64,000 nucleotides of DNA from Salvelinus alpinus. Lineage: Eukaryota; Chordata; Actinopteri; Salmoniformes; Salmonidae. Under the pieces are notes generated by a model, which was given only the letters and a program-made list of their open reading frames with translations, was not told the origin of the DNA and did no database searches. The position numbers and the translations under genes are program-made. The stretch lies in contig NC_092100.1 in the NCBI RefSeq assembly GCF_045679555.1, positions 30,071,106 to 30,135,105 on the forward strand, in the 5' to 3' direction. Shown piece by piece: positions 21,401 through 35,700 of the stretch. Each line of letters begins with the position of its first letter. Within the stretch, counting starts at the first letter, position 1.

Positions 21401-24400
21401 AGCCGATACCAAGACAGCCCCCAAGGAACTTCACTGGACTTTATGCAAACTGGAAACCATAAACAGTTGAAGTCAGAACTTTTTTATTTTTAATTTGACC
21501 TTTATTTAACTAGGCAAGTCAGTTAAGAACAAATTCTTATTTACAATAAGGGCCTAGGAACAGTGGGTTAACTGCCTTGTTCAGGGGCAGAAGGACAGAG
21601 CTTGACCTTGTCAGCTAAGGGATTCGATCGAGCAACCTTTCGGTTACTGGCCCAACACTCTAACAACTAGGCTACCTGCCAAGTCGGAAGTTTACATACA
21701 CTTAGGTTGGAGTCATTAAAACTTGTTTTTCAACCACTCCACAAATTTCTTGTTAACAAACTATAGTTTTGGCAAGTCGGTTAGGACATCTACTTTGTGC
21801 ATGACACAAGTCATTTTCCCAACAATTGTTTACAGGCAGATTATTTAACTTATAATACACTGTATCACAATTCCTGTGGGTCAGAAGTTTACATACACTA
21901 AGATGACTGTGCCTTTAAACAGCTTGGAAAATTCCAGAAAATTATGTCACGGCTTTAGAAGCTTCTGATAGGCTAATTGACATAATTTGAGTCAGTTGGA
22001 GGTGTATCTGTGGATGTATTTCAAGGCCTACCTTCAAACTCAGTGCCTCTTTGCTTGACATCATGGGAAAATCAAAAGAAATCAGCCAAGACCTCAGGAA
22101 AAACCTAGACCTTCACAAGTCTGGTTCATCCTTGGGAGCAATTTCCAAATGCCTGAAGGTACCCCATTCATCTGTACAAACAATAGTACGCAAGTATACA
22201 CACCATGGGATCACGCAGCCGTCATACCGCTCAGGAAGGAGACGCGTTCTGTCTCCTAGAGATGAACGTACTTTGGTGCGAAAAGTGCAAATCAATCCCA
22301 GAAAAGACACTGGAGGAAACAGGTACAAAATTATCTATATCCAAAGTAAAACGAGTCCTATATCGACATAACCTAAAAGGCCGCTCAGCAAGGAAGAAGC
22401 CACTGCTACAAAACCGCCATAAAAAAGCCAGACTACGGTTTGCAACTGCACATGGGCACAAATATCATACTTTTTGGAGAAATGTCCTGTGGTCTGATGA
22501 AACAAAAATAGAACTGTTTGGCCATAATGACCCTCGTTATGTTTGGAGGAAAAAGGAGGAGGCTTGCAAGCTGAAGAACACCATCCCAACCGTGAAACAC
22601 GGGTTGGCAGCATCATGCTGTGGGGGTGCTTTGCTGCAGGAGGGACTGGTGCACTTAACAAAATAGATGACATTATGAGGATGGAAAATTAAGTGGATAT
22701 ATTGAAGCAACATCTCAAGACATCAATCAGGAACTTAAAGCTTGGTCGCAAATGGAACTTACGAATGGACAATGACCCCAAGCATACTTCCAAAGTTGTG
22801 TCAAAATGGCTTAAGGACAACAAAGTCAAGGTATTGGAGTGGCCATCACAAAGTCCTGACCTCAATCCTATAGAAAATGTGTGGGCAGAACTGAAAAAGC
22901 GTGTGCGAGCAAGGAGGCCTACAAACCTGATTCAGTTACACCAGCTCTGTCAAGAGGAATGGGCCAAAATTCACCCAACTTATTGTGGGAAGCTTGTGGA
23001 AGGCTACCCAAAACGTTTGACCCAAGTTAAACAATTTAAAGGCAATGCTACCAAATACTAATTGAGTATATGTAAACCTTTGACCCACTCGGAATGTGAT
23101 GAAAGAAATTAAAGCTGAAATAAATCACTCTTCTATTATTCTGACATTTGACATTCTTAAAATAAAGTGGTGATCCTAACTGACCTAAGACAGGACATTT
23201 TACTAGGATTAAATGTCAGGAATTGTGAAAAACTGAGTTTAAATGTATTTGGCTAAGGTGCATGTAAACTTCCGAATTCAACTGTATCCTGAGGCTGCAA
23301 TTATTGTAGCTGGGGTTTTTTAAACAAAGCAAATTTAAGGAAAAGGCTACTTAAATTCTATCAGCATATCGACTGTAGCGCTGGAGAAACACTGGACCAT
23401 TGTTACTCTAACTTCCGCAATGTATACAAGGCCCTCCCCACCCTCCTTTTGGCAAATCTAACCACAACTCCATTTTACTCCTCCCTTCCTATAGGCAGAA
23501 ACTCAAACAGGAAGTACCCGTGCTAAGGACTATTCAACACAGTTCTGACCAATCGGAATCCACTGATTCGGGTAAGTGAGTTTATAAGGAAGTGTATAGC
23601 AGATGTTGTACCCACTGACTTAAAACCTACCCTAACCAGAAACCGTGAATAGATGGCATCATTCGCCAAAACTGAAAGCGCTTACCACCGCATTCAACCA
23701 TGGCAAAGCGACTTGGAATACGGCAGAATACAAACAGAGTAGTCATTCCATTCCGTAAGGCAATCAAAAAAGCAAAATGCCCGCTTTGAGGATAATACAG
23801 TGCCACCGATGCGGCCTGCTACCAAGGTCTGAGGGCTCTCCTTCTCCGTGGCCGACGCGAGTAAGATATTTAAACGTGTTAATCCTCGCAAGGCTGCCAG
23901 CCCAAACGGCATTCCTAGTCGTGTCCTCAGAGCACGCGCAGGCCAGCTGGCTGGTGTGTTTACGGACATATTCAATCTCTCCCTATACCCGTCTGCTGTC
24001 CCCAAATGCTTCAAGATGGCCACCATTGTTCCTGTACCCAAGAATGCAAACTGAACTAAATGACTATCGCCCCATAGCACTCACTTCTCTCATCATGAAG
24101 TGCTTTGAGAGACTAGTCAAGGATCATATCACCTCCACCTTACCTGTCACCCTAGACCTACTTCAATTTGCGTACGGCCCCAACAGGTCCACAGACGATA
24201 CAATCACCATCACACTGCACACTGCCCTATCCCATCTGGACAAGAGGAATACCTATGTTAGAATGCTGTTCATTGACTATAGCTCAGCATTCAACACCAT
24301 AGTACCCTCCAAGCTCATCATTAAGCTTGAGACTCTGGGTCTGAACCCCGCCCTGTACAACTGGGTCCTGGACTTCCTGACGTGCTGCCCCCAGGTGGTG

Positions 24401-27400
24401 AATGTAGGAAACAACACTGGGGCCACACAAGGGTGCGTGCTCAGCCCCTTCCTGTACTCCCTGTTCACCAATGACTGCATGGCCATGCACGCCTCCAACT
24501 CAATCATCAAGTTTGCAGACAACACAACAGTAGTAGGCTTGATTACCAACAACGATGAGACAGCCTATAGGGAGGAGGTGAGGGCTCTCGGAGTGTGGTG
24601 TCAGGAAAATAACCTCTCACTCAACAAAACAAAGGAGATGATCGTGGACTTCAGGAAACAGCAGAGGGAGCAGCCCCTTGTCCACAGACAGGTCAGCAGT
24701 GGAGAAGGTGGAAAGTGTTATGTTCCTCGGTGTGCATATCACTGACAAACTGAAATGGTCCACCCACACAGACAGTGTGGTGAAGAAGGTGCAATAGCGC
24801 CTCTTCAACCTCAGGAGGCTGAAGAAATTTGGCTTGTCACCTAAAACTCTCAAACTTTTACAGATGCACAATTGAGAGCATCCGGTTGGGCTGCATCACC
24901 CCCTGGTACGGCAACTGCACCGCCCACAACCTCAAGGCTCTCCAGAGGGTGGTGCGGTCTGCACAACACATCACCAAGGGCAAACTACCAGCCCTACAAG
25001 ACACCTACATCACCCGATGTCACAGGAAGGCCAAAAGTATCATCAAGGACAACAACCACCCGAGCCACTGCCTGTTCACCCCGCTACCATTCAGAAGGCG
25101 AGGTCAGTACAGGTGCATCAAAGCTGGCACTGAGAGACTGAAAAACAGCTTCTATCTCAAGGCCATCAGACTGTTAAAAAGCCATCACTAGCACAGAGAG
25201 GCTGCTGGCTACATACAGACTTGTAACCATTGGCCACTTTAATAAATGGAACACTCGTCACTTTAGTAATGTTTACATATCTTGCATTACTCATCTCATA
25301 TGTATATACTGTATTCTATACTATCTATTGCATCTTAGCCTATGTCGCACTGACATTGCTCATCAATATATTTATATATTCTTATTCCAGTCTTACTTAG
25401 ATATGTGTGTATTAGGTATTTATTGTGGAATTGTTAGATATTGCTGCACTGTTTGAACTAGAAGCACAAGCCTTTCGCTACACTCGCAATAAGATCTGCT
25501 AACCATGTGTATGTGACCAATAACAATTGATTTGATTTACTAAAGGACACCAATAAGAAGAAGATACTTGCTTGGGCCACGAAACACGAACAATGGACAT
25601 TAGAGCGGTGGAAATCTGTCCTTTGGTCTGATGAACCAAATTTGAGATTTTAGGTTCCAACCGCCGTGTCTTTGTGAGACGCAGAGTAGGTGAACGGATG
25701 AACTCTGCATGTGTGGTTCCCACTGTGAAGCATGGAGGAGGAGGTATGAGGGCGTGGGGGTGCTTTGCTGGTGACACTGTCTGTGATTTATTTAGAATTC
25801 AAGGCACACTTAACCAGCATGGCTACCACAGCATTCTGCAGCGATACACCATCCCATCTGTTTTGCGCTTAGTGGGACTACCATTTGTTTTTCAGCAGTA
25901 CAATGACTCAAAATACACCTCCAGGCTGTGCAAATGCTATTTGACAAAGGAGAGCGATGGAGTGGTGCATTAGATGACCTGGCTTCCACAATCTCCCAAT
26001 CCAATTGAGATGGTTTGGGATGATTGGACCGCAGAGTGAAGGAAAAGCAGCCAACAAGTGTTCAGCATACGTGGGAACTCCTTCAAGACTGTTGAAAAAT
26101 CATTCCTCATGAAGTTGGTTGGGAGAACGCCAAGAGTGTGCAAAGCTGTCATCAAGGCAAAGGGTGGCTACTTTGAAGAATCTAAAATCTAACATATAGT
26201 TTGATTGTTTAAAACTTTTTAGTTACTACATGATTCCATATGTGTTATTTCATGGTTCTGATGTCTTCACTATTATTCTACAATGTAGAAAATAGAAAAA
26301 ATAAAGAAAAACCCTGGAATGAGTAGGTGTGTCCAAACTTTTGACTGGTACTGTATATGCAAAGGTATATGGACACCCCTTCAAATTAGTGGATTCGGCT
26401 ATTTCAGACACACCCGTTGCTGACAAGTGTATAAATCGAGCACACAGCCGTACAATCCCCAAAGACAAACTTCGGCAGTAGAATGGCCTTGCTGAAGAGC
26501 TGTGACTTTCAACATGGCACCGTCATAGGACCTTTCCAACAAGTCAGTTAATCAAATTTCTGCCCTGCTAGAACTGCTCCGGTCAACTGTAAGTGCTGTT
26601 ATTGAGAAGTGGAAACGTCTAGGAGCAACAACGGCTCAGCTGCAAAGTGGTAGGCCACACAAGCACACAGAACGGGACCGTTGTTCTCGGTTGCAACACT
26701 CATTACCGAGTTACAAACTGCCTCTGGAATTAATGTCAGCACAATAACTGTTCGTCGGGAGCTTCATGAAATGGGTTTCCATGGCCGAGCAGCCGCACAC
26801 AAGCCTAAGATCACCATGCGCAATGCCATCACGCTACACCATTTGGCAGTCTGATGGACAAATCTGGGTTTGGTGGATGCCAGGAGAATGCTACCTGCCC
26901 CAATGCATAGTGCCAACTGTAAAGTTAGGTGGAGGAGGAATAATGGTCTGGGGCTGTTTTTCATTGTTCGGGCTAGGCCCCTTTGTTCCAGTGAAGGAAC
27001 ATCTTAACGCTACAGCATACAATTACATTCTAGATGATTCTGTGCTGATAACTTTGTGGCAACAGTTTGGAGAATTCCCTTTCTTGTTTCAACATGACAA
27101 TGCACCCCGTATACAAAGCGAGGTCCATACAGAAATGGCTTGTCGAGATCAGTGTGGAAGAACTTGTCTGGCCTGCACAGAGTTCTGACTTCAACCCAAA
27201 TTCGAACACCTTTGGGATAAATTGGAACGCCGACTGCGAGCCAGGCCTAATCGCCCAACATCAGTGCCCGACCTCACTAATGCTCTTGTGGCTGAAAGGA
27301 AGCAAGTCCCTGCAGCAATGTTCCAACATCTAGTGGAAAGCCTTCCCAGAAGAGTGTTATAGCAGCAAAGGGGGACCAACTCCATATTAATGCCCATGAT

Positions 27401-30008
27401 TTTGGAATGAGATGTTCGACTAGCAGATGTACACATACTTTTGGTCATGTATGTTATTAACACTAGAAAAGCTGGGCATCTAGCAATCCTGTTCTGAGCC
27501 AATGCATTCTAATGGTCTACTAAATACATTTAATATAAAGTGCCTTAAGACAGTATTCACACCTCTTTGTTATGGCAAGCCTAAAATGTGCTTAACAAAT
27601 CACATAATAAGTTGCACGAACTGCAATAATCGTGTTTAACAGGATTTGTTAATGACTAACTAATCTCTGTACGCCACACATAATTATCTGTAAGGTCCCT
27701 CAGTCGAGCAGTGAATTTCAAACACAGATTCAACTCCAAAGACCAGGAAGGTTTTTCAATGCCTTGCAAAGAAGGGCACATATTGGTAGATGGGTAAAAA
27801 TGTAAAAAGCAGACACTTAATATCCGTTTGAGCATGGTGATGTTATTATTGACACTTTGGATGGTGTATCAATACACCCAGTCACTACAAAGATACCGGC
27901 GTCCTTCCTAATTCAGTTGCTGGAGAGGAAGGAAACCGCTCAGGGATTTCACCATGAGGCCAATGGTGACTTTGAAACAGTTACAGAGTTTAATGGCTGT
28001 GATAGGAGAAAACTGAGTTTGGATCAACAACGTTGTAGTTACCGCACAATACTAACCTAAATGACAGAGTGAAAAGGAGGAAGCCTGTACAGAATAAAAC
28101 AAATATTCCTAAACATGAATCCTGTTTGAAGGCCAGCATCCCGGAGTCGCCTCTTCACTGTTGAGACTGGTGTTTTGCGGGTACTATTTAATGAAGCTGC
28201 CAGTTGAGGACTTGTGAAGCGTCTGTTTCTCAAACTAGACCCTCTAATGTACTTGTCCTCTTGCTCAGTTGTGCACCGGGGCCTCCCACTCCTCTTTCTA
28301 TTCTGCTTAGAGACAGTTTGCGCTGTTCTGTGAAGGGAGTAGTACACAGCATTGTACGAGAGCTTCAGTTTCTTGGGAATTTCTTGCATGGAATAGCTTT
28401 CATTTCTCAGAACAAGAATAGACTGACGATTTTCAGAAGAAAGTTATTTCTTTCTGGCCATTTTGAGCCTGTAATCGAACCCACAAATGCTGATGCTCCA
28501 GATACTCAACTAGTCTAAAGAAGGCCAGTTTTATTGCTTCTTTAATCAGGACAACAGTTTTCAGCTGTGCTAACATAATTGCAAAAGGGTTTTCTAATGA
28601 CCAATTAGCCTTTTAAAATGATAAACTTGGATTAGCTAACACAACATGCCATTGGAACACAGGAGTGATGGTTGCTGATAATTGGCCTCTGTACGCCTAT
28701 GTAGATATTCCATTAAAAAAACAGCCGTTTTCAGCTACAATAGTCATTTACAACATTAACAATGTCTACACTGTATTTCTGATCAATATGATATTTTAAT
28801 GGACACATTTTTTTATTTATTTTCTTTCAAAAACAAGGACATTTCTAAGTGACCACAAACTTTTGAACAGTAGTGTATGTATTGGATTGTGTCATCCATA
28901 GGGTATGTGTGACGTAGAAGTCCGTCACTGGCCGCGGGCAGCATTTGGTACTTTAACGCACGCACACATTCATCACTCCTCCCTGCTCCGTTATCAGATA
29001 AGTTAATGTGGGTCGACACAAGTTAACTTCTCTGTCTTACTACATACATTTCACACTTATGTCAGTGTTCATATTTAATATATGCAATATTTATTATACT
29101 TATCGATGTTGTGGATGAGCGCGTTTTGTTTGTTCTGTTCCTCTCTCTCTCCATCTCTGTAGCTCGGGTCCTTATCCAGCATACCCGGAAGCTAAGGGAA
29201 TGGGCTGACTTTGTAGTGCCTGTCCCGAATGGCTCATTAATGTAAATGGACTTATTGAAAGACACTGTCAGTAGTGATGTCATTTTGTAAATGTTATGTT
29301 GTGATATTGTTTCAAAACCCTGTTGCAATGTATATACTTTAGTATGTTTAGTTAAAGGGAAAATGTAGGTTTGTATAGGTAATTGCTTAATTAATTTGTG
29401 TTAATTGTTCTGAGGGGAGGGGCTAGCCCTACAAAAGGAGCCTCTCTTTCAGTTCATGGGAAGGCAATTTGGATTGAGCTGTGGATGGGGTAGCATTGTT
29501 TTTAGCTGGCCCATAAGGTATATGTTTGATGGCAGTACTGTTGTTTTTGTTCCGGAATCACTTTGTAAATAAACACCCTTGCACAGAAGAACTTTTGCGG
29601 CTCCGCCATATTTTTATTTTGACAGAGGTTAGGTTTTCCAGTTTAGCCTTCTGGCCTACTCTACGTGACAGTATGGAAGAAGATGGGGGAGGGGGAGAAC
29701 TCAGACGGAAATTACAAAATTACACCGTTACCATGGGGAATACCCCCCCACCCCTTTTCAGGCCTCCATCTCCCCTTCCTCAGCTAGCCCTCACTGTATT
29801 CCAGCTCAGTAAATCATTCCTTAATTTATTCACACACATTTGCAAGTATTTATATATTCAGCTTTACTTAAAACCAGATTAAAGGGCTCTGTCTTGGAGT
29901 GTTGATAAAGGAATCATACAGTGCCTAGAGGGATGATTCTCTTCCTGCAGTGGTACATCCCTTCCCACCATACTACGCTCCAAATGAGCAAGGAGAGCTT
30001 TCTCCAAG

Positions 30009-30048
<40 letters not shown>

Positions 30049-32724
30049 ATCCCTCATGGCACAGTGGTTATATCGACAAGGGCCATGATTTATATTCAGG
30101 TCTGCCAATCTGAAATAACGTTGTGTAGTCTAGGAGACTAACAACTGTGAAACAGCATTCTAAACACTTAAACTTCTGACACAATACGCGAGAGCAACGA
30201 AGCATTCATTCTGACTCTCTCCAGATGGAGATAGTGTATGAGCACTGGTCACTCCCACAGTGAGCAATATCTACAGCTCACTCCCTCCAATGCTCTGATC
30301 CCTCACCACATTGCTGTTGAGTTTCACATTCTTGACCAAACTGGAGAGTGGATGAAAAGGTTTACCCTGCTGCACTCAGGATTAAATAGGTCTGTCAGAA
30401 GTAACAGTGGTGCTACACACAATGTCCATTGTGCTGGCTAAAGTCAGGTCAGATAACTCTGGTCTGCAGCACTGGTCTGTCCCAGGTACATTATATCACT
30501 GAACTGGGTAATGGAAGGAAAAAATAAGTGTGCTCTGTTCTGTCAGGTTAGGCTATAGACTGGCCTTGGTTTTCCTCTCTGTAAAATCAGATAAACCAGT
30601 AAGTAATGAGGTTGCTGTATGTGTTACCGAGGGCTACTTGAGGGCATGCACCCCCCCATTTTATGTCAATCAATATTTTACCACATTGCCACCCACTCTA
30701 GGATAACATGTATAATACCTAGCAATTTCTCAAGCAGGCAATCCATTTGTAAAATGGGAATGTTTGTCTCATTCAGAAAACAGCAAAAAAACAAAGCCAG
30801 AGCATCATTAGCTGTAGCACAGTAAGTTCGAAGCTAGCATTTTATTAAATAGGGACTAAGGCATATCAAAGAGCCAATAATCAGACCCCAGTCTCATATA
30901 TGTGTGACCTGGGTGCTGGAGAGGAGGGGGAAATTACTTAAATGATTCCGTTTTTGCGGGGGATGGATTTGCATTAAGAAACATTGCATAATACACATAC
31001 AGTAATGATACCATATCAGTATCAAAATGCCATATAAAAAGGAACTTCAAATGTGGATGGCGAACTCCAGCACCTCCGCTGTACATGCTTTTGTAAAAAA
31101 CATTATTCTCAACACTATCTTTCTATTCTTGATCGTATGCTGAGCTGATGGCTCACTTTCAGTAATGTTCACAGCACTAAGAGAAACCCTGCTGAGAGTA
31201 CAGTGGGTCAAAAGGTTCAGTCTTCTCTCCCACTTTAAGAATACACATCGGGCTACCAATGTGCCCCTATTGAGCTTTGGGCGCACGAGCGCAGATGCAG
31301 CCCCACGCCAATCAGACCGCCCAGCTGACAGGTGAAGCCTGCTCTAATCCTGTTTGTCAGTGCAAATGATAGCTCTAGACGCTAACAAGATTAATGGGTG
31401 AAAAGGAATAATTAAATTTGCTCTGATCCCTCAAGCATCAATAAGGCAGAAGACATTCGGAGGTAAGTTACAGGTTTCTTGGTTCAGATTCAGAGCAGGA
31501 GCTGCCAGTGCACTGCTGCAGTAGGACCCTAGGAGCGAGCAGAGGCAGGGGAGCTGCACTGATGCTCAGTTAGACACACCAGCCCATGTATTTTTCATCA
31601 GAGCCATCAGACCTCTGATTGTTCCTGTGTGAACTGCCATCTCTCCATCTTGCTCATACTGTCAGCTCTACAGGCCACTGCCTCCACATCTCATACAGTC
31701 ATGCTGCTGAGGGAGAGATTTATAAATATATATATTAAGAGAATCTATTTCAAGAACCAGATGGAGAAACTTTGGCCTCTAATCAAAGAAAAATTATGAA
31801 AGGGTCATAAGAGCATAATACCATTTGGCATTTGGAGAGAATGCTTGTCGCAGACTACACAAACTGTAAATAAACATTTGAGTCTTTTTGATTTTGGTGA
31901 AGTATTTTATTTGATTTAAAGAAGTTAGCTATACTGCAGGAAACAGTCCAGATTGTTTAGCAATTGTTTATATGGAAGCATAAGGCCATGCCAACAATAT
32001 GAACAGACTGTGTGCCTGCCCTAAGGTTGCAGTGTAAAAGAACCCCCCCATGGGAGACACTTAAAATACATATTTTGAACTGAAGCACTGAATCTGACTA
32101 CGGTACATTGATAGCAAAAAATAAATGACATGCACTCATGCTCTTCATGCATGGAGACGAAAAGCAACTTTTAGACATGATTGAAATGGGAAATAAATTT
32201 GAGGTAACCTTGTTGGCTGCTTTCTGCTGGAGAGGAGTTGGATATGAGATGCCAATGATTCCCTGTGCATGCTGGGAAATTCAGAATGGAGATGTGTCTA
32301 TGGGGGGTTTTGAGGAGTAGAGAGGGGTGGAGCAGCGAGTCCTCCACAGTGTCACTGCCGTACAGTGCCCCCCTACTAGGCTCTCAGGCATAAAGATACT
32401 ACTTACTGCGCTGGCTGTGCCATCAGTGTCTGTTAGCCTCTGATGCAGGTCAAACCAAACTGTCTGCAATAAGAACCAAAACACAAGAACCACAATTGCA
32501 TTAGCGTTAACCCTAAGCAGCACTGGAACAGGGGAACAGAGGAACCCTACTCTGCACTGCATAAACCCAGTTGGGCAGGTTTTTTCACCTCACATTTCTT
32601 ATTTGCAACTGTACAGAATTTAAAAAAATATATATTTTTATTCTAATCATTTTCAGTGATTTCCTCTCTAGATTGTCACAGCAGACTCAAGACTTGTTTT
32701 CATACTGTTCTGATGACTGACCCC

Positions 32725-32793
<69 letters not shown>

Positions 32794-35700
32794 ATTTTAG
32801 ATTCTTCAAAGGAGCCACCAGTTGCATTGATGACCGCTTGGAAACATTCTTGGAATTCTCTCAACCAGCTTCATGTATTTCAATTAGCAGGTGCCTTGTT
32901 AAAAGTCCATATTATGGCAAGAACTGGTCAGAAGAGAGACTGCGTGAATCAGGCCTTCTTGGTCGAATTACTGCAAAGAAACCACCACTAAAGGACACCA
33001 ATAAGAAGAATAGACTTCCTTGGGCTAAGAAACACGAGCAATGGACATTAGAGCGGTGGTCCAAATGTGAGATTTTGGGTTCCAACTGCCGTGTCTTTGT
33101 GAGACACAGAGTAGGTGAACGGATGATCTCTGCATGTGTGGTTCCCACCGTGAAGCATGGAGGAGGAGGTGTGATGATGTGGGGGTGCTTTGCTGGTGAC
33201 ACGGTCAGTAATTTATTTAGAATTCAAGGAATACTTAACCAGCAAGTCTACCACAGCATTCTGCAGCGATACACCATCCCATCAGGTTTGCGCTTATTGG
33301 GACTATAATTTGTTTTTCAACAGGACAATGACCCAACACACCTCCAGGCTGTGTAAGGGCTATTTGACCAAGAAGGAGAGTGATGGAGTGCTGCATCAGA
33401 TGACCTAGCCTCCACAATCCCCCAACTTCAACCCATTTGAGATGGTTTGGGATGAGTTGGACTGCAAAGTGAAGGAAAAGCAGCCAACAAGTGCTTAGCA
33501 TATGTGGGAACTCCTTCAAGACTGTTGGAAAATCATTCCAGATGAAGCTGGTTGAGAGAATGCCAAAAGTGTGCAAAGCTGTCATCAAGGCCAAGGGTGG
33601 CTACTTTGAAGAATATAAAATATATTTAGATTTGTTTAACACTTTTTTGGTTACTACATGATTCCATATGTGTTATTTCATAGTTTTGGTGTCTTCACTA
33701 TTATTCAACATTGTAGAAAATAGTAAAAATAAAGAAAAATCCTTGAATGAGTAGGTGTGTCCAAACTTTTGACTGGTACTGTTATATATATATATTTTAT
33801 AATATACATGTGTCAGATGACAAAATTGAGAAAAATAACAAGAAATTCAACAATACTCTCCTGGAATACATACACACATAATCACTATATTTCTCATAAA
33901 CCATGAGCAATATATTCATCTGGTTAGGAAGTGAATAAAAACTGCAGTAACTAAGGTAGTCATGAATTATACTTTTATTGCTGCTTTATGACCCCTTTAT
34001 TACAGTTAACAATGGAGTTCCCTTCAAACTGTCAAACTACACCCCCGCCCCTATAATGGATTGTCGCTGTAATGAGAGAAAGGCTTGCTTTCTATTTAAA
34101 CAGACATCTGACTTGAATAATGTGACATGCTATATCGTTTAGCTAGCTAATATACTCACAGATCTGTAGAGGAAAATGTTACACTGCAGAGGGTAGTTAT
34201 CACAAAGGATAATGTGGAAGGGCCTTTAAGATAACATTTAAAATTGCATGTGTTGACATTAGCTCAAACAAGTAATCACAGAGATCTTAATCAGAGATGT
34301 AAAGCCCAGAAAAGGCACCACTGTATTGGAGAGCTATATTTCCCGTCTCCCAGTCTTAAATCCAATCCAAAGCAGTGATAGGAGAACATGGGCTGGATCA
34401 ACTGAGTCAAGTAACAATGGCATGAGCAATGCAGTCACTCTGTGTCCTATTATTCTGAAGTCTACAGCAGGCCGCATATGGACCACAACTATTGAAAACT
34501 GAGAAAATGTCATATTCTGTGGTGTTTCTGAAGTTACTCTCTGCTTTCCGGTGGGAGTGGAGTGAAACACTCTATTGTATAGCAGAATCCTTCCCACAAA
34601 TGTCTTACTGAGTGCATAATGGTGCATGATGACTCAACGCAGATGTGTCTCAATGTGAGTTTGAGATCCTGGAATTTTCTTTCATACAGAACCAAATACT
34701 GTAGCAATACGAGGGCTGCTTGTGGAAGAAAGCGGGCTGGGGCTCCAGTTGCCACGGTAATTGAGGCCTTTATAATGACACAACGGGAAAAGGAAATTAT
34801 GCTTCTTGAAGCAGCAGGCAAGCATTCTAGAGACAACAAGAGCACATCTGGGATGGGCCTGAGGTCACCTCTGGGTAAAATCATCCTGCAGATAATATAC
34901 AATGAATAGATGGACATGGCTATGAAAATCAGGGCCTTCAGTGTGTGCAAATTAGGCCCATTGTTTAGAACTAGCAATTTAAAGCATATGTCTGCTTGTA
35001 TGAGAAATCAAACCAAAATAAAGTTAACCATGAGTACATTCACTTGTATAAGATTGGCTTTTTCCATATGGAGATAGCACACAGAGATAGCACACAGAGA
35101 TAGCTGAGGGGATTACTACTTTGATCTCGTGAGGCAGAAGACAACTCAATTTGTGCGATGCATGTTAGTCATAACTGCATCCAGTAAACAAAATTCTCGC
35201 TCCGTTCTAAACCATTTTGTAATAATTGTTTTCACACCCGGGAATTTGTACAGTCCCTCTCCTATAACATGGATAATAAGCACTTGTGGCAAACAGCCCC
35301 GCCCACTGCTAATACATCTTTCCTGAGGGAACGTTTGTCTGCTCCCACCACAGACGTACAGTACACCACAGACGTACAGTACACCACAGACGTACAGTAC
35401 ACCACAGACGTACAGTGCTTCAGGATCGCGCCTAGCACTGTGACTCAGAGGGTCTACCTGGGAAGACTCAGAAATCCTCCCATTTAGGAATCTTTACTGG
35501 GATCTGACAGCTCCTTCCCTGTTCTCTAAGGGGTGCTTCATCGAGCGTGGAATAAACCCGTTCAGCTATTCTTAGCTGCAATAAGAACTTGCCTGCCTGC
35601 CAGAGACAACAGAATTAACTGGGGACTCCATTAGTCTACCATGCTCACTGCCTACAAGACACGGGCAATGGGGAGAGACAAAGAGCAGAGCAGAGAGAGA

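Larger units (their letters stand above)
20737..25538 (+). mobile_element. L2-like LINE inserted in the Tc1 element
   Basis: The first part encodes an APE-type endonuclease start ([38 protein letters not shown]). After an inner Tc1 it resumes with LDHCY-like sequence, then the reverse transcriptase ([37 protein letters not shown]) and the C-terminus [20 protein letters not shown]. It ends in a 3' UTR with a TTTGATTT tail. The catalytic FADD motif reads FADN (24512-24523), and frames are broken near 24700. Flanks ACTTAA and ACTAAA suggest a short target duplication. No ORF1 was seen, so it is 5'-truncated and dead. Confidence 0.85.
20004..26353 (+). mobile_element. Tc1-like element (GTACCAGTCAAAA ends) split by nested insertions
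   Basis: The left end follows TA and the right end is ACTGGTACTG before TA. The left half (20004-20736) encodes the transposase start, including HTH-like [20 protein letters not shown] and [14 protein letters not shown]. The right half (25539-26353) resumes at GGACACCAATAAGAA and holds the catalytic part ([11 protein letters not shown]), with stops and frameshifts. A LINE with its own nested insertions separates the halves. The same family occurs at 32792-33781. Confidence 0.85.

Noticed and set aside
21600..21680. tRNA-like A and B boxes (also at 7029-7163, 36121-36226, 55600-55697, 57000-57082)
   Set aside because: They belong to tRNA-derived SINE heads and are not tRNA genes.
19996..26353. 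Host gene with transposase-like domain (domesticated)
   Set aside because: Every transposase segment carries stops or frameshifts and lies between recognisable inverted ends.
35347..35418. CRISPR-like or coding repeat
   Set aside because: Simple 18-bp tandem without spacers in a vertebrate intron.
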